Shown here: one piece after another, positions 47,673 to 57,566 of the stretch
Numbering within the stretch: the first letter of the stretch is position 1
Layout: each line of letters opens with the position of its first letter
Made by a program: the position numbers and the translations under genes
The notes under the pieces: generated by a model
What the model was told of the DNA's origin: nothing
Databases searched by the model: none
What the model saw: only the letters and a program-made list of their open reading frames with translations
Assembly (NCBI RefSeq): GCF_002115825.1
Contig: NZ_JFJZ01000019.1
Coordinates: forward strand, 23,548 to 87,547
Length of the DNA: 64,000 nucleotides
From: Thalassospira sp. MCCC 1A01428
GTDB taxonomy: Bacteria; Pseudomonadota; Alphaproteobacteria; Rhodospirillales; Thalassospiraceae
Direction: 5' to 3'

Positions 47673-48260
47673 TCAGTCCTTTCCGACCATGCGTGCGACA
47701 TAACGTGCCAGCATATCGATTTCAAAATTGAACCGATCACCAATTTTGCGTCCGCCCAGCGTCGTATTGTTCCGGGTATGCGAAATCACGTTAATGCCAA
47801 ACGAATTGCCGTTCACTTCGTTAACCGTTAGCGACACACCATCAAGTGTAATGGAACCTTTACGTGCCACATAGCGCCCAAACTCTTCCGGCAGCTCAAA
47901 TGTCATGCGCATCGAATCACCTTCGGGATGCATGGCCGTCAGAATGGCGACACCATCCACATGTCCCGAAACAATATGGCCACCCAGTTCGTCACCCATG
48001 CGCAAGGATTGTTCAAGATTAAGCCGTCCGCCAACAACCAGATCACCAAGGGTGGTTAACGACAGACTTTCGGCCGATGCCTCGATGGCAAACCAGCCCG
48101 CATCTTTTTCCACAACGGTCATACAGGCACCATTGCATGCAATTGAAGCCCCAAGGTCAATTTTGGCCGTATCAAAGGCTGTATTGAACTCAAACCGCGT
48201 ATCGCCACGTTTTTCAATTTTTCGAACCGTACCGATATCGGTGATGATACCTGTGAACAT
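47673..48260 (-). CDS. ribE: Riboflavin synthase, alpha subunit
   Basis: A 195-residue enzyme dismutating two lumazine molecules to riboflavin. The N-terminal [12 protein letters not shown] is diagnostic, and the two lumazine-binding repeats are visible (CNGACMTVV near residue 42 and ITLDGVSLTVNEV near residue 137). Its start shares one base with the ribD stop. Confidence 0.97.
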   Translation of the reverse strand: MFTGIITDIGTVRKIEKRGDTRFEFNTAFDTAKIDLGASIACNGACMTVVEKDAGWFAIEASAESLSLTTLGDLVVGGRLNLEQSLRMGDELGGHIVSGHVDGVAILTAMHPEGDSMRMTFELPEEFGRYVARKGSITLDGVSLTVNEVNGNSFGINVISHTRNNTTLGGRKIGDRFNFEIDMLARYVARMVGKD

Positions 48261-49393
48261 TATGATTTATCCGTTATTTTTTCATAGCTTATCATTAAAT
48301 CCTGACCGACATTCTCAACACGGTGACGCGAAAACCGATACATCTGCGTCAGGTCTTGCAAATGCATGTCGCCAACAATTCCCTTGCCATCAGCGCCGAT
48401 AATACCAGGTGCCTGAAAATGTACGACACGGTCTACCACCTGTTTTTGCAAAAGTGCGGCAGCAAGTCTGCCACCACTCTCGACAAGAACACGGGTAAGT
48501 CCTTGTTCAGCCAGAATATGCAATACGTTATGTAGGTCGAAATGCCCGTCTATGCATCGGGCCGAAAGCACTTTTACCGCTGTTTTTGAAAAAACTTCTC
48601 GGGCTTTTGCCAGGTGTTGCAGGTCGACAACCACCCAGGTCGGGGTTTCGTCAGCGGTTTGGGCCAAAATACATTCGGCAGAAACTTTCGCCTGACGATC
48701 AAGCACAATACGAACGGGCGAACTATTCTGCCGACCGGCAATCCTGCATCGCAGGTCGGGGTTGTCGGCAATCGCCGTATCTGCGCCGATCATGATCGCA
48801 TCATGATTAGCGCGAAACCAGTGGCCTTGCTGCCGCGCCCTGCTCCCGGTAATCCATTGGCTTTTACCATTGGCAAGGCTTGACCTGCCATCAAGGCTTC
48901 CCGCCAGTTTCAACGTAATCAAAGGCCGATCATGCATGATCCGCGATAAAAAACCGGCATTGTGATTACGCGCAGCTTCGGCCATCAAACCGGTATCAAC
49001 ACTTATTCCGGCGTCTTGCAACATTTGATGCCCACGGCCAGAAACCCGCGGGTCGGGATCCTCAAGGGCACTTACAACACGAGAAACACCACCCTCAATC
49101 AACCCGAGAACACACGGAGGAGATTTGCCAAAATGACTACAGGGTTCAAGTGTGACATACGCCGTGGCGCCTGCCGCGTTCGTCCCGGCCTGATCCAGTG
49201 CCACCCTTTCTGCGTGCGGGCGGCCACCAGGCTTGGTCCAGCCACGCCCAACAATGTTGCCACTTTTTGAAACCAGCACACAGCCAACAGCAGGATTGGG
49301 CCATACATTTCCCAGCCCCCGGCGAGACAGACTTAGGGCGACCCGCATAAAATGCCGGTCATCGTCGCTAAAGCTCGAACCCGCCATGGTCAT
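48260..49393 (-). CDS. ribD: Bifunctional pyrimidine deaminase/reductase RibD
   Basis: A 377-residue enzyme for the second and third riboflavin steps. The deaminase zinc site reads [11 protein letters not shown] with [15 protein letters not shown], and the reductase domain starts near residue 150 ([24 protein letters not shown]). ATG 49393 overlaps the nrdR stop by 4 bases; a second ATG at 49387 follows. Confidence 0.96.
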   Translation of the reverse strand: MTMAGSSFSDDDRHFMRVALSLSRRGLGNVWPNPAVGCVLVSKSGNIVGRGWTKPGGRPHAERVALDQAGTNAAGATAYVTLEPCSHFGKSPPCVLGLIEGGVSRVVSALEDPDPRVSGRGHQMLQDAGISVDTGLMAEAARNHNAGFLSRIMHDRPLITLKLAGSLDGRSSLANGKSQWITGSRARQQGHWFRANHDAIMIGADTAIADNPDLRCRIAGRQNSSPVRIVLDRQAKVSAECILAQTADETPTWVVVDLQHLAKAREVFSKTAVKVLSARCIDGHFDLHNVLHILAEQGLTRVLVESGGRLAAALLQKQVVDRVVHFQAPGIIGADGKGIVGDMHLQDLTQMYRFSRHRVENVGQDLMISYEKITDKS

Positions 49394-49860
49394 TTATCCG
49401 AAGAATCGTCACTATCTTGCATGTTTTCAACGAATTCCTCGAAGTCACGAGCTTCGCAGAAATCCTTATAAACAGAAGCATACCGCACATAGGCAACCTG
49501 ATCGAGGGCATGAAGCGCCTCCATCACGATTTCACCGATGGTGTCGGTGGTAATATCGCTTTCACCACTGCTTTCCAAACGGCGTTGAATACCGTTCAGG
49601 GCTTTTTCCACCCGTTCATCTTCAATCGGCCGTTTCCGACACGCCAGAAAAATAGACCGGGCCAGCTTGTCCCGATCAAACAATTCGCGCTGCCCGTCTT
49701 TTTTCACCACCATCAATTCCCGCAATTGAACGCGTTCAAACGTGGTAAATCGCGATCCACAGGCCGGGCAAAACCGACGCCGGCGAATGGCGTGATTTTC
49801 CTCGGTCGGACGAGAATCCTTTACCTGGGTATCGTCGTGACTACAAAACGGACAGCGCAT
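49390..49860 (-). CDS. nrdR: Transcriptional repressor NrdR
   Basis: A 156-residue zinc-ribbon, ATP-cone repressor of ribonucleotide reductase genes. The ribbon [17 protein letters not shown] with [15 protein letters not shown] carries four cysteines, and [19 protein letters not shown] starts the ATP cone. It lies between glyA and ribD, as in many alphaproteobacteria. A short acidic C-terminal tail is present. Confidence 0.97.
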   Translation of the reverse strand: MRCPFCSHDDTQVKDSRPTEENHAIRRRRFCPACGSRFTTFERVQLRELMVVKKDGQRELFDRDKLARSIFLACRKRPIEDERVEKALNGIQRRLESSGESDITTDTIGEIVMEALHALDQVAYVRYASVYKDFCEARDFEEFVENMQDSDDSSDK

Positions 49861-49888
49861 TATCTGTTCTCGCTATATTTCAGAAAAA

Positions 49889-51163
49889 TCAGCTGTAGAT
49901 CGGGAATTTGTTGCACAAATCCTGAACCTGGGCCCGAACTGATGCTTCGACTTCTGCATTGCCTTCCGGCTGGTCCACCAGCGCATCAAGAACATCTGCA
50001 ATCAGTTTGCCGATCAGCTTGAATTCTTCAACACCGAAGCCACGGGTGGTTCCGGCCGGGGTGCCCAGACGAATGCCTGACGTAACAGTCGGCTTTTCAG
50101 TATCAAACGGGATGCCGTTTTTGTTACACGTAATCCCTGCCCGTTCCAGCGCGACATCGGCCACATTGCCCTTCAGGCTTTTGGGGCGCAGGTCAACCAG
50201 CATCAGGTGTGTATCGGTACCATTGGTAACGATGTTAAAACCACGGGACTGCAAAACGTCAGCCAGTGCGCGGGCATTATCAATAACCTGCTGTGCATAT
50301 GCCTTGAATTCAGGGCGCAATGCTTCACCAAATGCAACGGCCTTGGCAGCAATAACGTGCATCAAAGGGCCGCCCTGCAAACCAGGAAAGACAGCCGAAT
50401 TGATTTTTTTACCAATTTCAAGATTGTTCGACAGGATCATACCACCACGAGGACCACGCAGGGTTTTGTGCGTTGTCGTCGTAACAATGTCGGCATAAGG
50501 CAGCGGGCTTGGATGCACGCCACCGGCAACCAGTCCCGCAAAATGCGCCATATCCACCATAAGATAAGCACCGACCTTGTCGGCAATTTCACGAAAACGC
50601 TTAAAATCAATCTGGCGCGGAATGGCAGAACCACCGGCAATGATCAGCTTTGGGTTATGTTCAACGGCAAGCGCTTCCACATCGTCATAATCGATCAGGT
50701 AATCCTGTTCGCGCACACCATACTGGATGGCATTAAACCATTTGCCCGACAATGCCGGCCGTGCGCCGTGGGTCAAGTGGCCACCCGCATCAAGCGACAT
50801 GCCCAGCACGGTATCACCAGGCTGCAACAATGCCAGCATTACAGCACCATTTGCCTGCGCGCCCGAATGGGGCTGCACATTGACATATTCGCAACCAAAC
50901 AGTTCCTTGGCACGATTAATGGCCAGTTCTTCGGCAACATCTACAAATTCGCAACCACCGTAATAACGGCGTGAAGGATAACCTTCGGCGTATTTGTTGG
51001 TCAGAACAGAACCCTGGGCTTCCATGACGGCTTTGGAAACAATGTTTTCCGACGCAATCAGTTCGATCTGGTTTTTCTGACGGTCCAGTTCATCAGAAAT
51101 GGACTTGAACAGTGCCGGGTCCGCGTCCGCAAGACCGGTAGAAAAAAAGCCGCTAAAAGACAT
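49889..51163 (-). CDS. glyA: Serine hydroxymethyltransferase
   Basis: A 424-residue PLP enzyme converting serine and tetrahydrofolate to glycine and 5,10-methylene-THF. It has [40 protein letters not shown] and the PLP lysine in [18 protein letters not shown] 51163 follows AAAGG; the longer frame to 51229 has no family similarity. It follows rpiB and precedes nrdR. Confidence 0.97.
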   Translation of the reverse strand: MSFSGFFSTGLADADPALFKSISDELDRQKNQIELIASENIVSKAVMEAQGSVLTNKYAEGYPSRRYYGGCEFVDVAEELAINRAKELFGCEYVNVQPHSGAQANGAVMLALLQPGDTVLGMSLDAGGHLTHGARPALSGKWFNAIQYGVREQDYLIDYDDVEALAVEHNPKLIIAGGSAIPRQIDFKRFREIADKVGAYLMVDMAHFAGLVAGGVHPSPLPYADIVTTTTHKTLRGPRGGMILSNNLEIGKKINSAVFPGLQGGPLMHVIAAKAVAFGEALRPEFKAYAQQVIDNARALADVLQSRGFNIVTNGTDTHLMLVDLRPKSLKGNVADVALERAGITCNKNGIPFDTEKPTVTSGIRLGTPAGTTRGFGVEEFKLIGKLIADVLDALVDQPEGNAEVEASVRAQVQDLCNKFPIYS

Positions 51164-51235
51164 TCGAAAGCCTTTCGATAAAACGGGAAATAAAAGAGCC
51201 CGAAAGCCCTGGTTCGTGCCATGAGGCAAATTGAA

Positions 51236-51679
51236 TTATTGCGGTGCCGAAAGCTTGTCGATGCGCCCCTGGTGACGCCCACCTTCAAAGTCGGTCGAAA
51301 CAAATGCATCGACACAATCCTGAGCCGTCGCAACACCTAAAAGGCGTGCGCCAAGGCACAAAACGTTAGCATTGTTATGCTGACGGCAAAGCTGGGTAGA
51401 CAGACGGTCATGTACCAGGGCTGCACGAATTTCCGGATAACGGTTAGCCGCAATGCTCATGCCAATGCCCGATCCGCAAACGAGAATGCCGCTTTCTGCC
51501 TTGCCATCAATAATGGTTTTGCATACTGCATAGGCAAAATCCGGATAATCGACAGACGACGCGCCATCTGTGCCAAGGTCAAGCACGTTATATCCCTGAT
51601 CCGACAGTTGTTTAACGATTAGTGCTTTAAGGTCAATACCGCCATGATCGGCAGCAATCGCAATGGTTTTGGCCGACAT
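51236..51679 (-). CDS. rpiB: Ribose-5-phosphate isomerase B
   Basis: A 147-residue sugar-phosphate isomerase. The phosphate loop and catalytic residues are IAIAADHGGIDLK, VLVCGSGIGMSIAANR and a later QHNNANVLCLGARL. ATG 51679 lies behind AAGGG; a TTG at 51697 is the alternative. It is the first gene of the rpiB-glyA-nrdR-rib-nusB-thiL run. Confidence 0.95.
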   Translation of the reverse strand: MSAKTIAIAADHGGIDLKALIVKQLSDQGYNVLDLGTDGASSVDYPDFAYAVCKTIIDGKAESGILVCGSGIGMSIAANRYPEIRAALVHDRLSTQLCRQHNNANVLCLGARLLGVATAQDCVDAFVSTDFEGGRHQGRIDKLSAPQ

Positions 51680-52130
51680 TTTTTGCGCCCTTTTCAAACA
51701 GCAAGGAAATTTGAGCGCCTTTTAGCACATCACTATCGCTGTGCCAACGCGCAGTCGCACCTGCCTTGCGAGTTCTGCCATGCAACGCACGCTGCCCTCA
51801 ATCTCTACTATGACGATCATACAACAACGACAATATCTGAAATAGTCAATCAACATTTGCATTGCTTACGAAATAAATACTGGAAACATCGGATCGATTT
51901 TCAACTACTGAACAAAAAATTCTCTGCAAAATAACATGTTAAACGCTTGGTTACCTTTTCAAACTATACTACTGTACGTTTGTTTGATCAGATGTTATTT
52001 GTTAAGTATAAAAAACGGCGTTTGACTCAAATTAATTCGCTAATATTGAACAAACGAGAATGTTGATTATATGCTCTTTGGGCTACAATTCTTGTAGCCG
52101 TTGGGAACAGGTTCAAGGACATAAGAAAAA
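51680..52130. other. A+T-rich divergent promoter region between rpiB and the MucR-type gene
   Basis: This 451-base gap must hold the promoters of the rpiB operon and the MucR-type regulator. From about 51840 to 52080 it is markedly A+T-rich, as expected for a MucR-type autoregulated promoter. No open frame here looks coding. Confidence 0.5.
52081..52099 (+). promoter_or_regulatory. Perfect hairpin in the leader of the MucR-type gene
   Basis: GGCTACAA and TTGTAGCC form a perfect 8-base-pair inverted repeat around TTC. It ends 31 bases before the ATG at 52131. It could be an operator or an RNA leader structure. Confidence 0.45.
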
Positions 52131-52550
52131 ATGAATGACGTAAATGATGACGCCTTTGATCGCGACGAACTGTTACAGATGACGGTCGATATCGTTTCAG
52201 CATATGTCAGCAACAATGCGCTGGCGGCAACACAGTTACCAGAGCTGATTACAACGACTTTCAGATCGCTTGAAGATTTGCGCGGTGTTGAAGAAATTGA
52301 AGAAGAAGAACCGCTTAAACCCGCTGTTCCGATCCGCAAATCTATCGGTGATGATTACATCATTTGCCTGGAAGACGGCAAAAAGTTGAAAATGCTGAAA
52401 CGCCACCTTCGGACCACCTATAATATGACCCCTGAAGAATATCGGGCAAAATGGGGTTTGGCGGCAGACTATCCAATGGTTGCGCCAAACTATGCAAAAC
52501 AGCGGTCGCAATTTGCCAAAAAAATCGGCCTTGGCCGTAAAGTAGATTAA
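52131..52550 (+). CDS. MucR/Ros family transcriptional regulator with incomplete zinc site
   Basis: A 139-residue prokaryotic zinc-finger-type regulator. The finger region has Cys79 and His92, but the second cysteine is Asp82 (ICLEDGKK) and the second histidine is Tyr97 (HLRTTY). Two of the four Ros zinc ligands are therefore replaced, as in some MucR homologues that fold without zinc. The end TPEEYRAKWGL and the basic tail are typical. MucR proteins silence A+T-rich promoters for surface polysaccharide, motility and virulence genes in alphaproteobacteria. Confidence 0.92.
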   Translation: MNDVNDDAFDRDELLQMTVDIVSAYVSNNALAATQLPELITTTFRSLEDLRGVEEIEEEEPLKPAVPIRKSIGDDYIICLEDGKKLKMLKRHLRTTYNMTPEEYRAKWGLAADYPMVAPNYAKQRSQFAKKIGLGRKVD

Positions 52551-52592
52551 TAACAACAAACTGCGCGCCAAATAGTGCGCTGCATGTTGTAC

Positions 52593-52626
52593 AAAAAGGT
52601 GCCCCGGAAACAGGAGGCACCTTTTT
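52593..52626 (+). terminator. Rho-independent terminator after the MucR-type gene
   Basis: AAAAAGGTGCC pairs with GGCACCTTTTT (11 base pairs) around a 12-base loop, and a T-rich tail follows. Confidence 0.88.
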
Positions 52627-52732
52627 ATTTACCCAAAAGATAACCAAGGCAAATATAGCCTTACCCGCCCCCAACTTTGACACCAGTTGATAAAACAGGT
52701 TCTGTCCGGCCTGGCTCAAACATGAAAATCAT

Positions 52733-52764
52733 AAAAAAGGCCCGGCACAAAAATGTACCGGGCC
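52733..52764 (-). terminator. Terminator of the branched-chain amino acid transport operon
   Basis: On the minus strand GGCCCGGTAC pairs with GTGCCGGGCC (one wobble) around a 6-base loop, followed by six Us. It lies 28 bases after the substrate-binding protein gene. Confidence 0.88.
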
Positions 52765-52791
52765 CCATCATGATCACAAGATCAGGATATT

Positions 52792-53898
52792 TTAGTCAGC
52801 GTAATCGTAGCTGCCGTTTTCCCACTTATAGAAAACGTAACCCGGTGCTGCAACGTCACCCTTGGAGTCGAACGAGATCGAACCCAGAACGGTGTCGAAG
52901 CTATCGCCACTTTTAAGTTCCTTGGTAACGGCTTCAAAGTCGGTCGAACCGGCTTTGGTCACAGCCTGTGCCCAAGCCTGGATCGCACCGTAGGTGTAAA
53001 GGGTATAACCTTCCGGCTTGTAGCCTTTACCTTCAAAGTATTTGACGAGGTCAGCGTTGCGCGGATCTTTTTCAAGAGCCGGACCGGCGGTGAACATGGT
53101 GCCCGCACCGGCATCACCCGTGATGGACCAGTATTCAAGCGAGTTCAGCGCATCCCCGGAAATTGCCTGGGTGTCCATACCCTGGGCACGCATCTGACGA
53201 ACGATCAGGCCCAGCTCGGTGTGGTAACCACCATAATACAGCACATCAACATTTTCAGATTTCAGCTTGGTCACCAAAGCTGAATAGTCTTTTTCACCCG
53301 GGGTGATGGCTTCATACATCACTTCTTCAACGCCGGCAGCGTTCAGGTTTTTCTTGGTTTCGTCAGCGAGACCTTTTGAATAGGCCTGTTTGTCGTGAAC
53401 GATGGCGATACGTTTGTCGCCAAAATGTTCTGCAAGATATTTACCGGCAACTTCACCCTGCTGGTCATCACGGCCACAAACGCGAAATACGTTATCCAGG
53501 CCACGATCAGTCAGTTGCGGGTTGGTCGAAGCCGGAGAAATCTGAATGATGCCTTCTTCGTTGTAGACTTCTGATGCCGGGATAGAAGAACCCGAGCAGA
53601 AGTGACCAGCAACAAGAGCAACATCCTTGCTAACCAACTGGTTGGCGACAGCAACAGCCTGCTTCGGATCGCAAGCATCATCGCCGATTTCCAGAACCAG
53701 CTTTTCACCGTTAACACCACCGGCAGCGTTGATATCTTCAACCGCCTTGGATGCACCCTGACGCATCTGTTCACCAAAAGCAGCATAAGGACCGGTCATC
53801 GGACCAACAGTCGCAATGGTAATGTCAGCCTTTGCCGCCCCCATTGACAGGACAAGCGCAGATGCAGTTGCCAGAAGGCCAAGCTTGGTTTTCGACAT
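52792..53898 (-). CDS. livK: Branched-chain amino acid ABC transporter substrate-binding protein
   Basis: A 368-residue periplasmic binding protein of the Leu/Ile/Val-binding family. The signal peptide (MSKTKLGLLATASALVLS, cleaved near AKA-D) is clear. The mature protein begins ITIATVGPMTGPYAAFGEQM, with a conserved disulphide-type Cys pair region and AGHFCSGSSIPASEVY. ATG 53898 follows GGGAG. It is the last gene of the Liv set, after a 201-base gap that may hold its own promoter, which would allow higher expression than the membrane genes. Confidence 0.94.
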   Translation of the reverse strand: MSKTKLGLLATASALVLSMGAAKADITIATVGPMTGPYAAFGEQMRQGASKAVEDINAAGGVNGEKLVLEIGDDACDPKQAVAVANQLVSKDVALVAGHFCSGSSIPASEVYNEEGIIQISPASTNPQLTDRGLDNVFRVCGRDDQQGEVAGKYLAEHFGDKRIAIVHDKQAYSKGLADETKKNLNAAGVEEVMYEAITPGEKDYSALVTKLKSENVDVLYYGGYHTELGLIVRQMRAQGMDTQAISGDALNSLEYWSITGDAGAGTMFTAGPALEKDPRNADLVKYFEGKGYKPEGYTLYTYGAIQAWAQAVTKAGSTDFEAVTKELKSGDSFDTVLGSISFDSKGDVAAPGYVFYKWENGSYDYAD

Positions 53899-54099
53899 AA
53901 GAGAAGTCTCCCTGTTCCAAAGGTTGGTTCCGACACCATGCCAGAACCATCTTTTAGGACCCGAAACCGGCCTGGTTTTTTCCCCATTTACCGGTTTCCG
54001 CTCCTCGTACTCTAGCATCCCGTTTGGGGTGTGCAATAGTACAAATCCGTGCTTCGCCAACAAATTAGCTGCAATGCAGCATTGGCAAAGCAATACACG

Positions 54100-54450
54100 T
54101 TATTTGACACCTTCGCGCGAACGATAGCCAAACGGGCTAACACGTTCATACAACCACGGATACTGGGACAGCATCTTGTTCACCCGGACAATCCGAAATG
54201 AAATTGTGGCAATTGCGAACAGAATAACCGTGTCAAAAATAAAACCCGACAAGGACAGAAGGTCACCGCCAAAAAGGGCAAATACCAAAAACCGGTCTGT
54301 GAACCCCAGCAGGATGGCATAGGGTAACAGCTGGCTTATTGACCGCCAGGTGTTGGCAACCGCCTGCCCCGTCATCATTGCGCAAAATCCCATCAAAATA
54401 ATGGTAATGCCAATGGTAACGCCAATGCTGGTGCCTGTAATTGCTTCCAT
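54100..54450 (-). CDS. DUF6867 family membrane protein
   Basis: A 116-residue protein with three hydrophobic helices (about 7-30, 38-60 and 63-85) and a conserved tail QYPWLYERVSPFGYR. As far as I recall, this small family (DUF6867) is found next to Liv ABC transporter genes in alphaproteobacteria. Its position between livF and the binding protein gene suggests an accessory role in the importer, but no function is known. Confidence 0.8.
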   Translation of the reverse strand: MEAITGTSIGVTIGITIILMGFCAMMTGQAVANTWRSISQLLPYAILLGFTDRFLVFALFGGDLLSLSGFIFDTVILFAIATISFRIVRVNKMLSQYPWLYERVSPFGYRSREGVK

Positions 54451-54461
54451 AACGCTATCTC

Positions 54462-55178
54462 CTAGTGTCCGCCTTCAAGATACGCGGCGCGTACTTCAGG
54501 GTTTGCCAGCAATTCGGCCCCGCCGCCCGACATGGTAATGTTGCCATTCACCATAACGTATCCACGATGGGCCAGCTTCAGCGCATGGAACGCATTTTGC
54601 TCAACCAGAAAAACTGTAACCTTGTTTTCCCGGTTGATTTTTTTGATGGTTTCGAAAATCTGTTTTACCACCAATGGTGCCAAACCGAGAGAAGGTTCAT
54701 CAAGCAGCAGCAAACGTGGACGCCCCATCAGGGCGCGACCAATCGCCAGCATTTGCTGTTCACCACCCGACATCGTACCGGCACGCTGGTTAATACGCTC
54801 TTTCAAACGCGGAAACAGATCAAACACCATTTCCAGGTCGGAATCAAAATGCTTGGGGTCCTGGGTACAGGCCCCCATTTGCAGATTTTCAAAAACTGAC
54901 ATGCGCGGGAAAATGCGCCGCCCTTCCGGGGATTGCTGAATTCCCAAGCGGCAAATATCATGCGTCGGCATCCGGCTGATGTCGGTACCTTCAAACAAAA
55001 TACGGCCTTTGGAAACCTGTGGCGAGCCACAGCACGTCATTAAAAGGGTCGTCTTACCGGCACCGTTGGCACCGATCAGGGTAACGATTTCCCCTTCATT
55101 GACTTCCATATCAATGCCCTTGAGGGCTTCGATATTCCCGTAGAAGGTATGAACACCTTCAATCTTCAACATGGTCAT
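54462..55178 (-). CDS. livF: Branched-chain amino acid ABC transporter ATP-binding protein LivF
   Basis: A 238-residue ATPase: Walker A IGANGAGKTT, signature MSGGEQQMLAIGRALM, Walker B LLLLDEPSLGLAPL. The gene begins at ATG 55178 with GAGAAGG upstream, 13 bases after the livG stop. Together with LivG it powers the LivHM permease. Confidence 0.95.
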   Translation of the reverse strand: MTMLKIEGVHTFYGNIEALKGIDMEVNEGEIVTLIGANGAGKTTLLMTCCGSPQVSKGRILFEGTDISRMPTHDICRLGIQQSPEGRRIFPRMSVFENLQMGACTQDPKHFDSDLEMVFDLFPRLKERINQRAGTMSGGEQQMLAIGRALMGRPRLLLLDEPSLGLAPLVVKQIFETIKKINRENKVTVFLVEQNAFHALKLAHRGYVMVNGNITMSGGGAELLANPEVRAAYLEGGH

Positions 55179-55191
55179 ATCGCCTTCTCCC

Positions 55192-56046
55192 TCACTGTGC
55201 CTTTGGGTCAAGATGAAGATCCTGGGCAACTTCCGGCGGAAGTTCATCGTCTTCTTCTTCACCCAGATAGGCACGGATCACCGCGGGGTCGTTTTTAACG
55301 GCCTCGGGGTTGCCATCAGCGATTTTCTTGCCGTAATCAAGCACGATAACATGGTCTGAAATCTGCATCACGACACTCATGTCATGTTCGATCAGCAACA
55401 GACCAATGCCCTGCTCATCCCGGATGCTTTGCAACAACAGGTTTAATTCAGCAGATTCACGCGGGTTCAAACCTGCGGCCGGTTCATCAAGGCACAAAAG
55501 CGAAGGTTCAACACACATGGCACGGGCAATTTCCAATCGGCGCTGGTTCCCGTAAGGAAGGTTACCTGCATTCCAGTCGGCAAATTCGTAAAGCCCGGTT
55601 TTATTCAACCAGAACTTTGCCCGTTCAAGTGCCTCTTTTTCCGCGTTGGCATAACGTTTGAGGTTAAACAACCCGGCCAGCGAAAACAGAGACGCATCCA
55701 TCAGACGGTTATGCTGGGCTACAACCAGGTTTTCCAGAACCGTCATGCCGGTAAACAGACGAATGTTCTGGAAAGTACGTGCAACACCGTTATTTCGCGA
55801 AATGCGAAAACCTTCAGTACGCTCCAGCAAACGCGGGCCATCATTAGCGCTAAGTGTTAACCGCCCTTCTGTCGGGACATAAAACCCGGTCAGGCAGTTA
55901 AACACTGTGGTTTTACCAGCACCGTTCGGGCCAATAATTGCCGTGATTTCCCGCTTTCTCGCCGTAAAGGACAAATCGTCAATTGCGACCAGCCCGCCAA
56001 AGCGCATTGTCAGATGTTCAACTTCTAGCAACTTGTTGTCGGTCAT
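55192..56046 (-). CDS. livG: Branched-chain amino acid ABC transporter ATP-binding protein LivG
   Basis: A 284-residue ATPase: Walker A IGPNGAGKTT, the LivG-type NVRLFTGMTV/NRLM segment region, signature LPYGNQRRLEIARAM, Walker B LLCLDEPAAGLNPRE. It overlaps livM by 4 bases. An acidic tail rich in Glu and Asp extends the C-terminus slightly. Confidence 0.95.
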   Translation of the reverse strand: MTDNKLLEVEHLTMRFGGLVAIDDLSFTARKREITAIIGPNGAGKTTVFNCLTGFYVPTEGRLTLSANDGPRLLERTEGFRISRNNGVARTFQNIRLFTGMTVLENLVVAQHNRLMDASLFSLAGLFNLKRYANAEKEALERAKFWLNKTGLYEFADWNAGNLPYGNQRRLEIARAMCVEPSLLCLDEPAAGLNPRESAELNLLLQSIRDEQGIGLLLIEHDMSVVMQISDHVIVLDYGKKIADGNPEAVKNDPAVIRAYLGEEEDDELPPEVAQDLHLDPKAQ

Positions 56047-57566
56047 GATTTTTCTCCGGCAACTTTTTCTTTCTTGCTCATATTCAGCAAGATTGTCGGA
56101 TCACGGAAAGACAAAAGACCGCGCGGACGCCACAACATGATAGCAACCATACCGGCACCGAAAATGAGCATGCGGTATTCGGCCAGTTCGCGGAACATTT
56201 CCGGGAAGCCAATCATGACAATTGCGGCAAGCACCACACCAATCTGGCTGCCCATGCCACCCATCACAACGATGGCCAGAATAACGGCAGATTCAAGAAA
56301 TGTGAAACTTTCCGGGCTGATAAACCCTTGACGGGTGGCAAAGAATGCCCCGGCAAAACCGGCAAACATCGCACCGATGGCAAAAGCCGACAGTTTGGTG
56401 TTGGTCGGGTTAATCCCCAGTGACCGGCAGGCGATTTCGTCTTCGCGCAGGGCTTCCCACGCACGCCCGATTGGTAATTTCCGCAAACGCATGGTTACGA
56501 AATTGGTCACCAGCGCCAAAATCAGGATCAGGTAATACAGGAAGATCAGACGGTGCATCGACGAATATTCAATTCCGAACAGGTCGGAGAAACGCGTAAC
56601 GCCTTCTGGCACCCGGCGCGAGAAATCGGCCAAACCAAAAAACGAAGGACGTTCAATCGATGCAATACCGTCAGGACCACCGGTAAGATCGTACCAGTTA
56701 ATCAGGATCACACGAATGATTTCACCAAAGCCCAACGTCACAATGGCAAGGTAATCACCACGCAACCGCAAGACCGGAAAACCAAGGATGATACCAAAAC
56801 TTGCCGAGAACAGCCCCGCCATTGGCAGGCACAGCCAAAAGCTGAGACCGAAATGCTGGGACAACAAGGCATAGGAATAGGCACCAACCGCATAAAATGC
56901 GACATAACCAAGATCAAGCAGGCCTGCAAGCCCGACCACAATGTTCAGCCCCCAACCAAGCATGATGTAAATCATGACAAGGGTTGCAAGGTCGATTGCA
57001 GAGCGGTTTTCGCCAAAAATGAACGGGAAGATAATGAAAAAGGCAATCCCGAGCATACCGACTTTTTTGGTGTTGGTCCGATAGGCAACCTGCAGTCTGG
57101 CGGAAATCTTGTTGCTTTCGTCTTCATCCCCGGTCGGACGACCTTTGGCCGACGAAAAATAGGCGATAGCAAAGACAATCGCGATCAGACAGATGAAGAA
57201 AATCGCGCGCCCAACACTTTGTGTCGCCATATCAAACGTGACAGGTGACACCCAGCGATCGTCAAGGTCGCGGAAACGAACGAACATTTCAAAAACCATT
57301 AACGCTGAAATGACGATCAGCGCGGCCTGAAGCAATCGGGACAGATGTTCACGACGCACAATCAGGCCAAGACGGCCAACAACCGTTGCACAAACCGCCA
57401 GAAGCACAAGGTCCCAGCGCAGGGCAAGTTCAAGTCCGGTCGGACGGTCAACAGTTTCAACACCCAAAATCATGATCGACATCATGACGGCCAATACTGC
57501 AAAGAACGCCAGTTCCTTGGCAATGTCTACCGGGGTAACACGCGAAGATGTAAGTAAAGACGACAT
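56043..57566 (-). CDS. livM: Branched-chain amino acid ABC transporter permease LivM
   Basis: A 507-residue permease, longer than typical LivM because the N-terminal 170 residues contain extra transmembrane helices. The core carries NIVVGLAGLLDLGYVAFYAVGA, LRLRGDYLAIVTLGFGEIIR and the EAA-like loop REDEIACRSLGINP. ATG 57566 overlaps the livH stop (ATGA) and follows a GGAG site. Confidence 0.95.
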   Translation of the reverse strand: MSSLLTSSRVTPVDIAKELAFFAVLAVMMSIMILGVETVDRPTGLELALRWDLVLLAVCATVVGRLGLIVRREHLSRLLQAALIVISALMVFEMFVRFRDLDDRWVSPVTFDMATQSVGRAIFFICLIAIVFAIAYFSSAKGRPTGDEDESNKISARLQVAYRTNTKKVGMLGIAFFIIFPFIFGENRSAIDLATLVMIYIMLGWGLNIVVGLAGLLDLGYVAFYAVGAYSYALLSQHFGLSFWLCLPMAGLFSASFGIILGFPVLRLRGDYLAIVTLGFGEIIRVILINWYDLTGGPDGIASIERPSFFGLADFSRRVPEGVTRFSDLFGIEYSSMHRLIFLYYLILILALVTNFVTMRLRKLPIGRAWEALREDEIACRSLGINPTNTKLSAFAIGAMFAGFAGAFFATRQGFISPESFTFLESAVILAIVVMGGMGSQIGVVLAAIVMIGFPEMFRELAEYRMLIFGAGMVAIMLWRPRGLLSFRDPTILLNMSKKEKVAGEKS

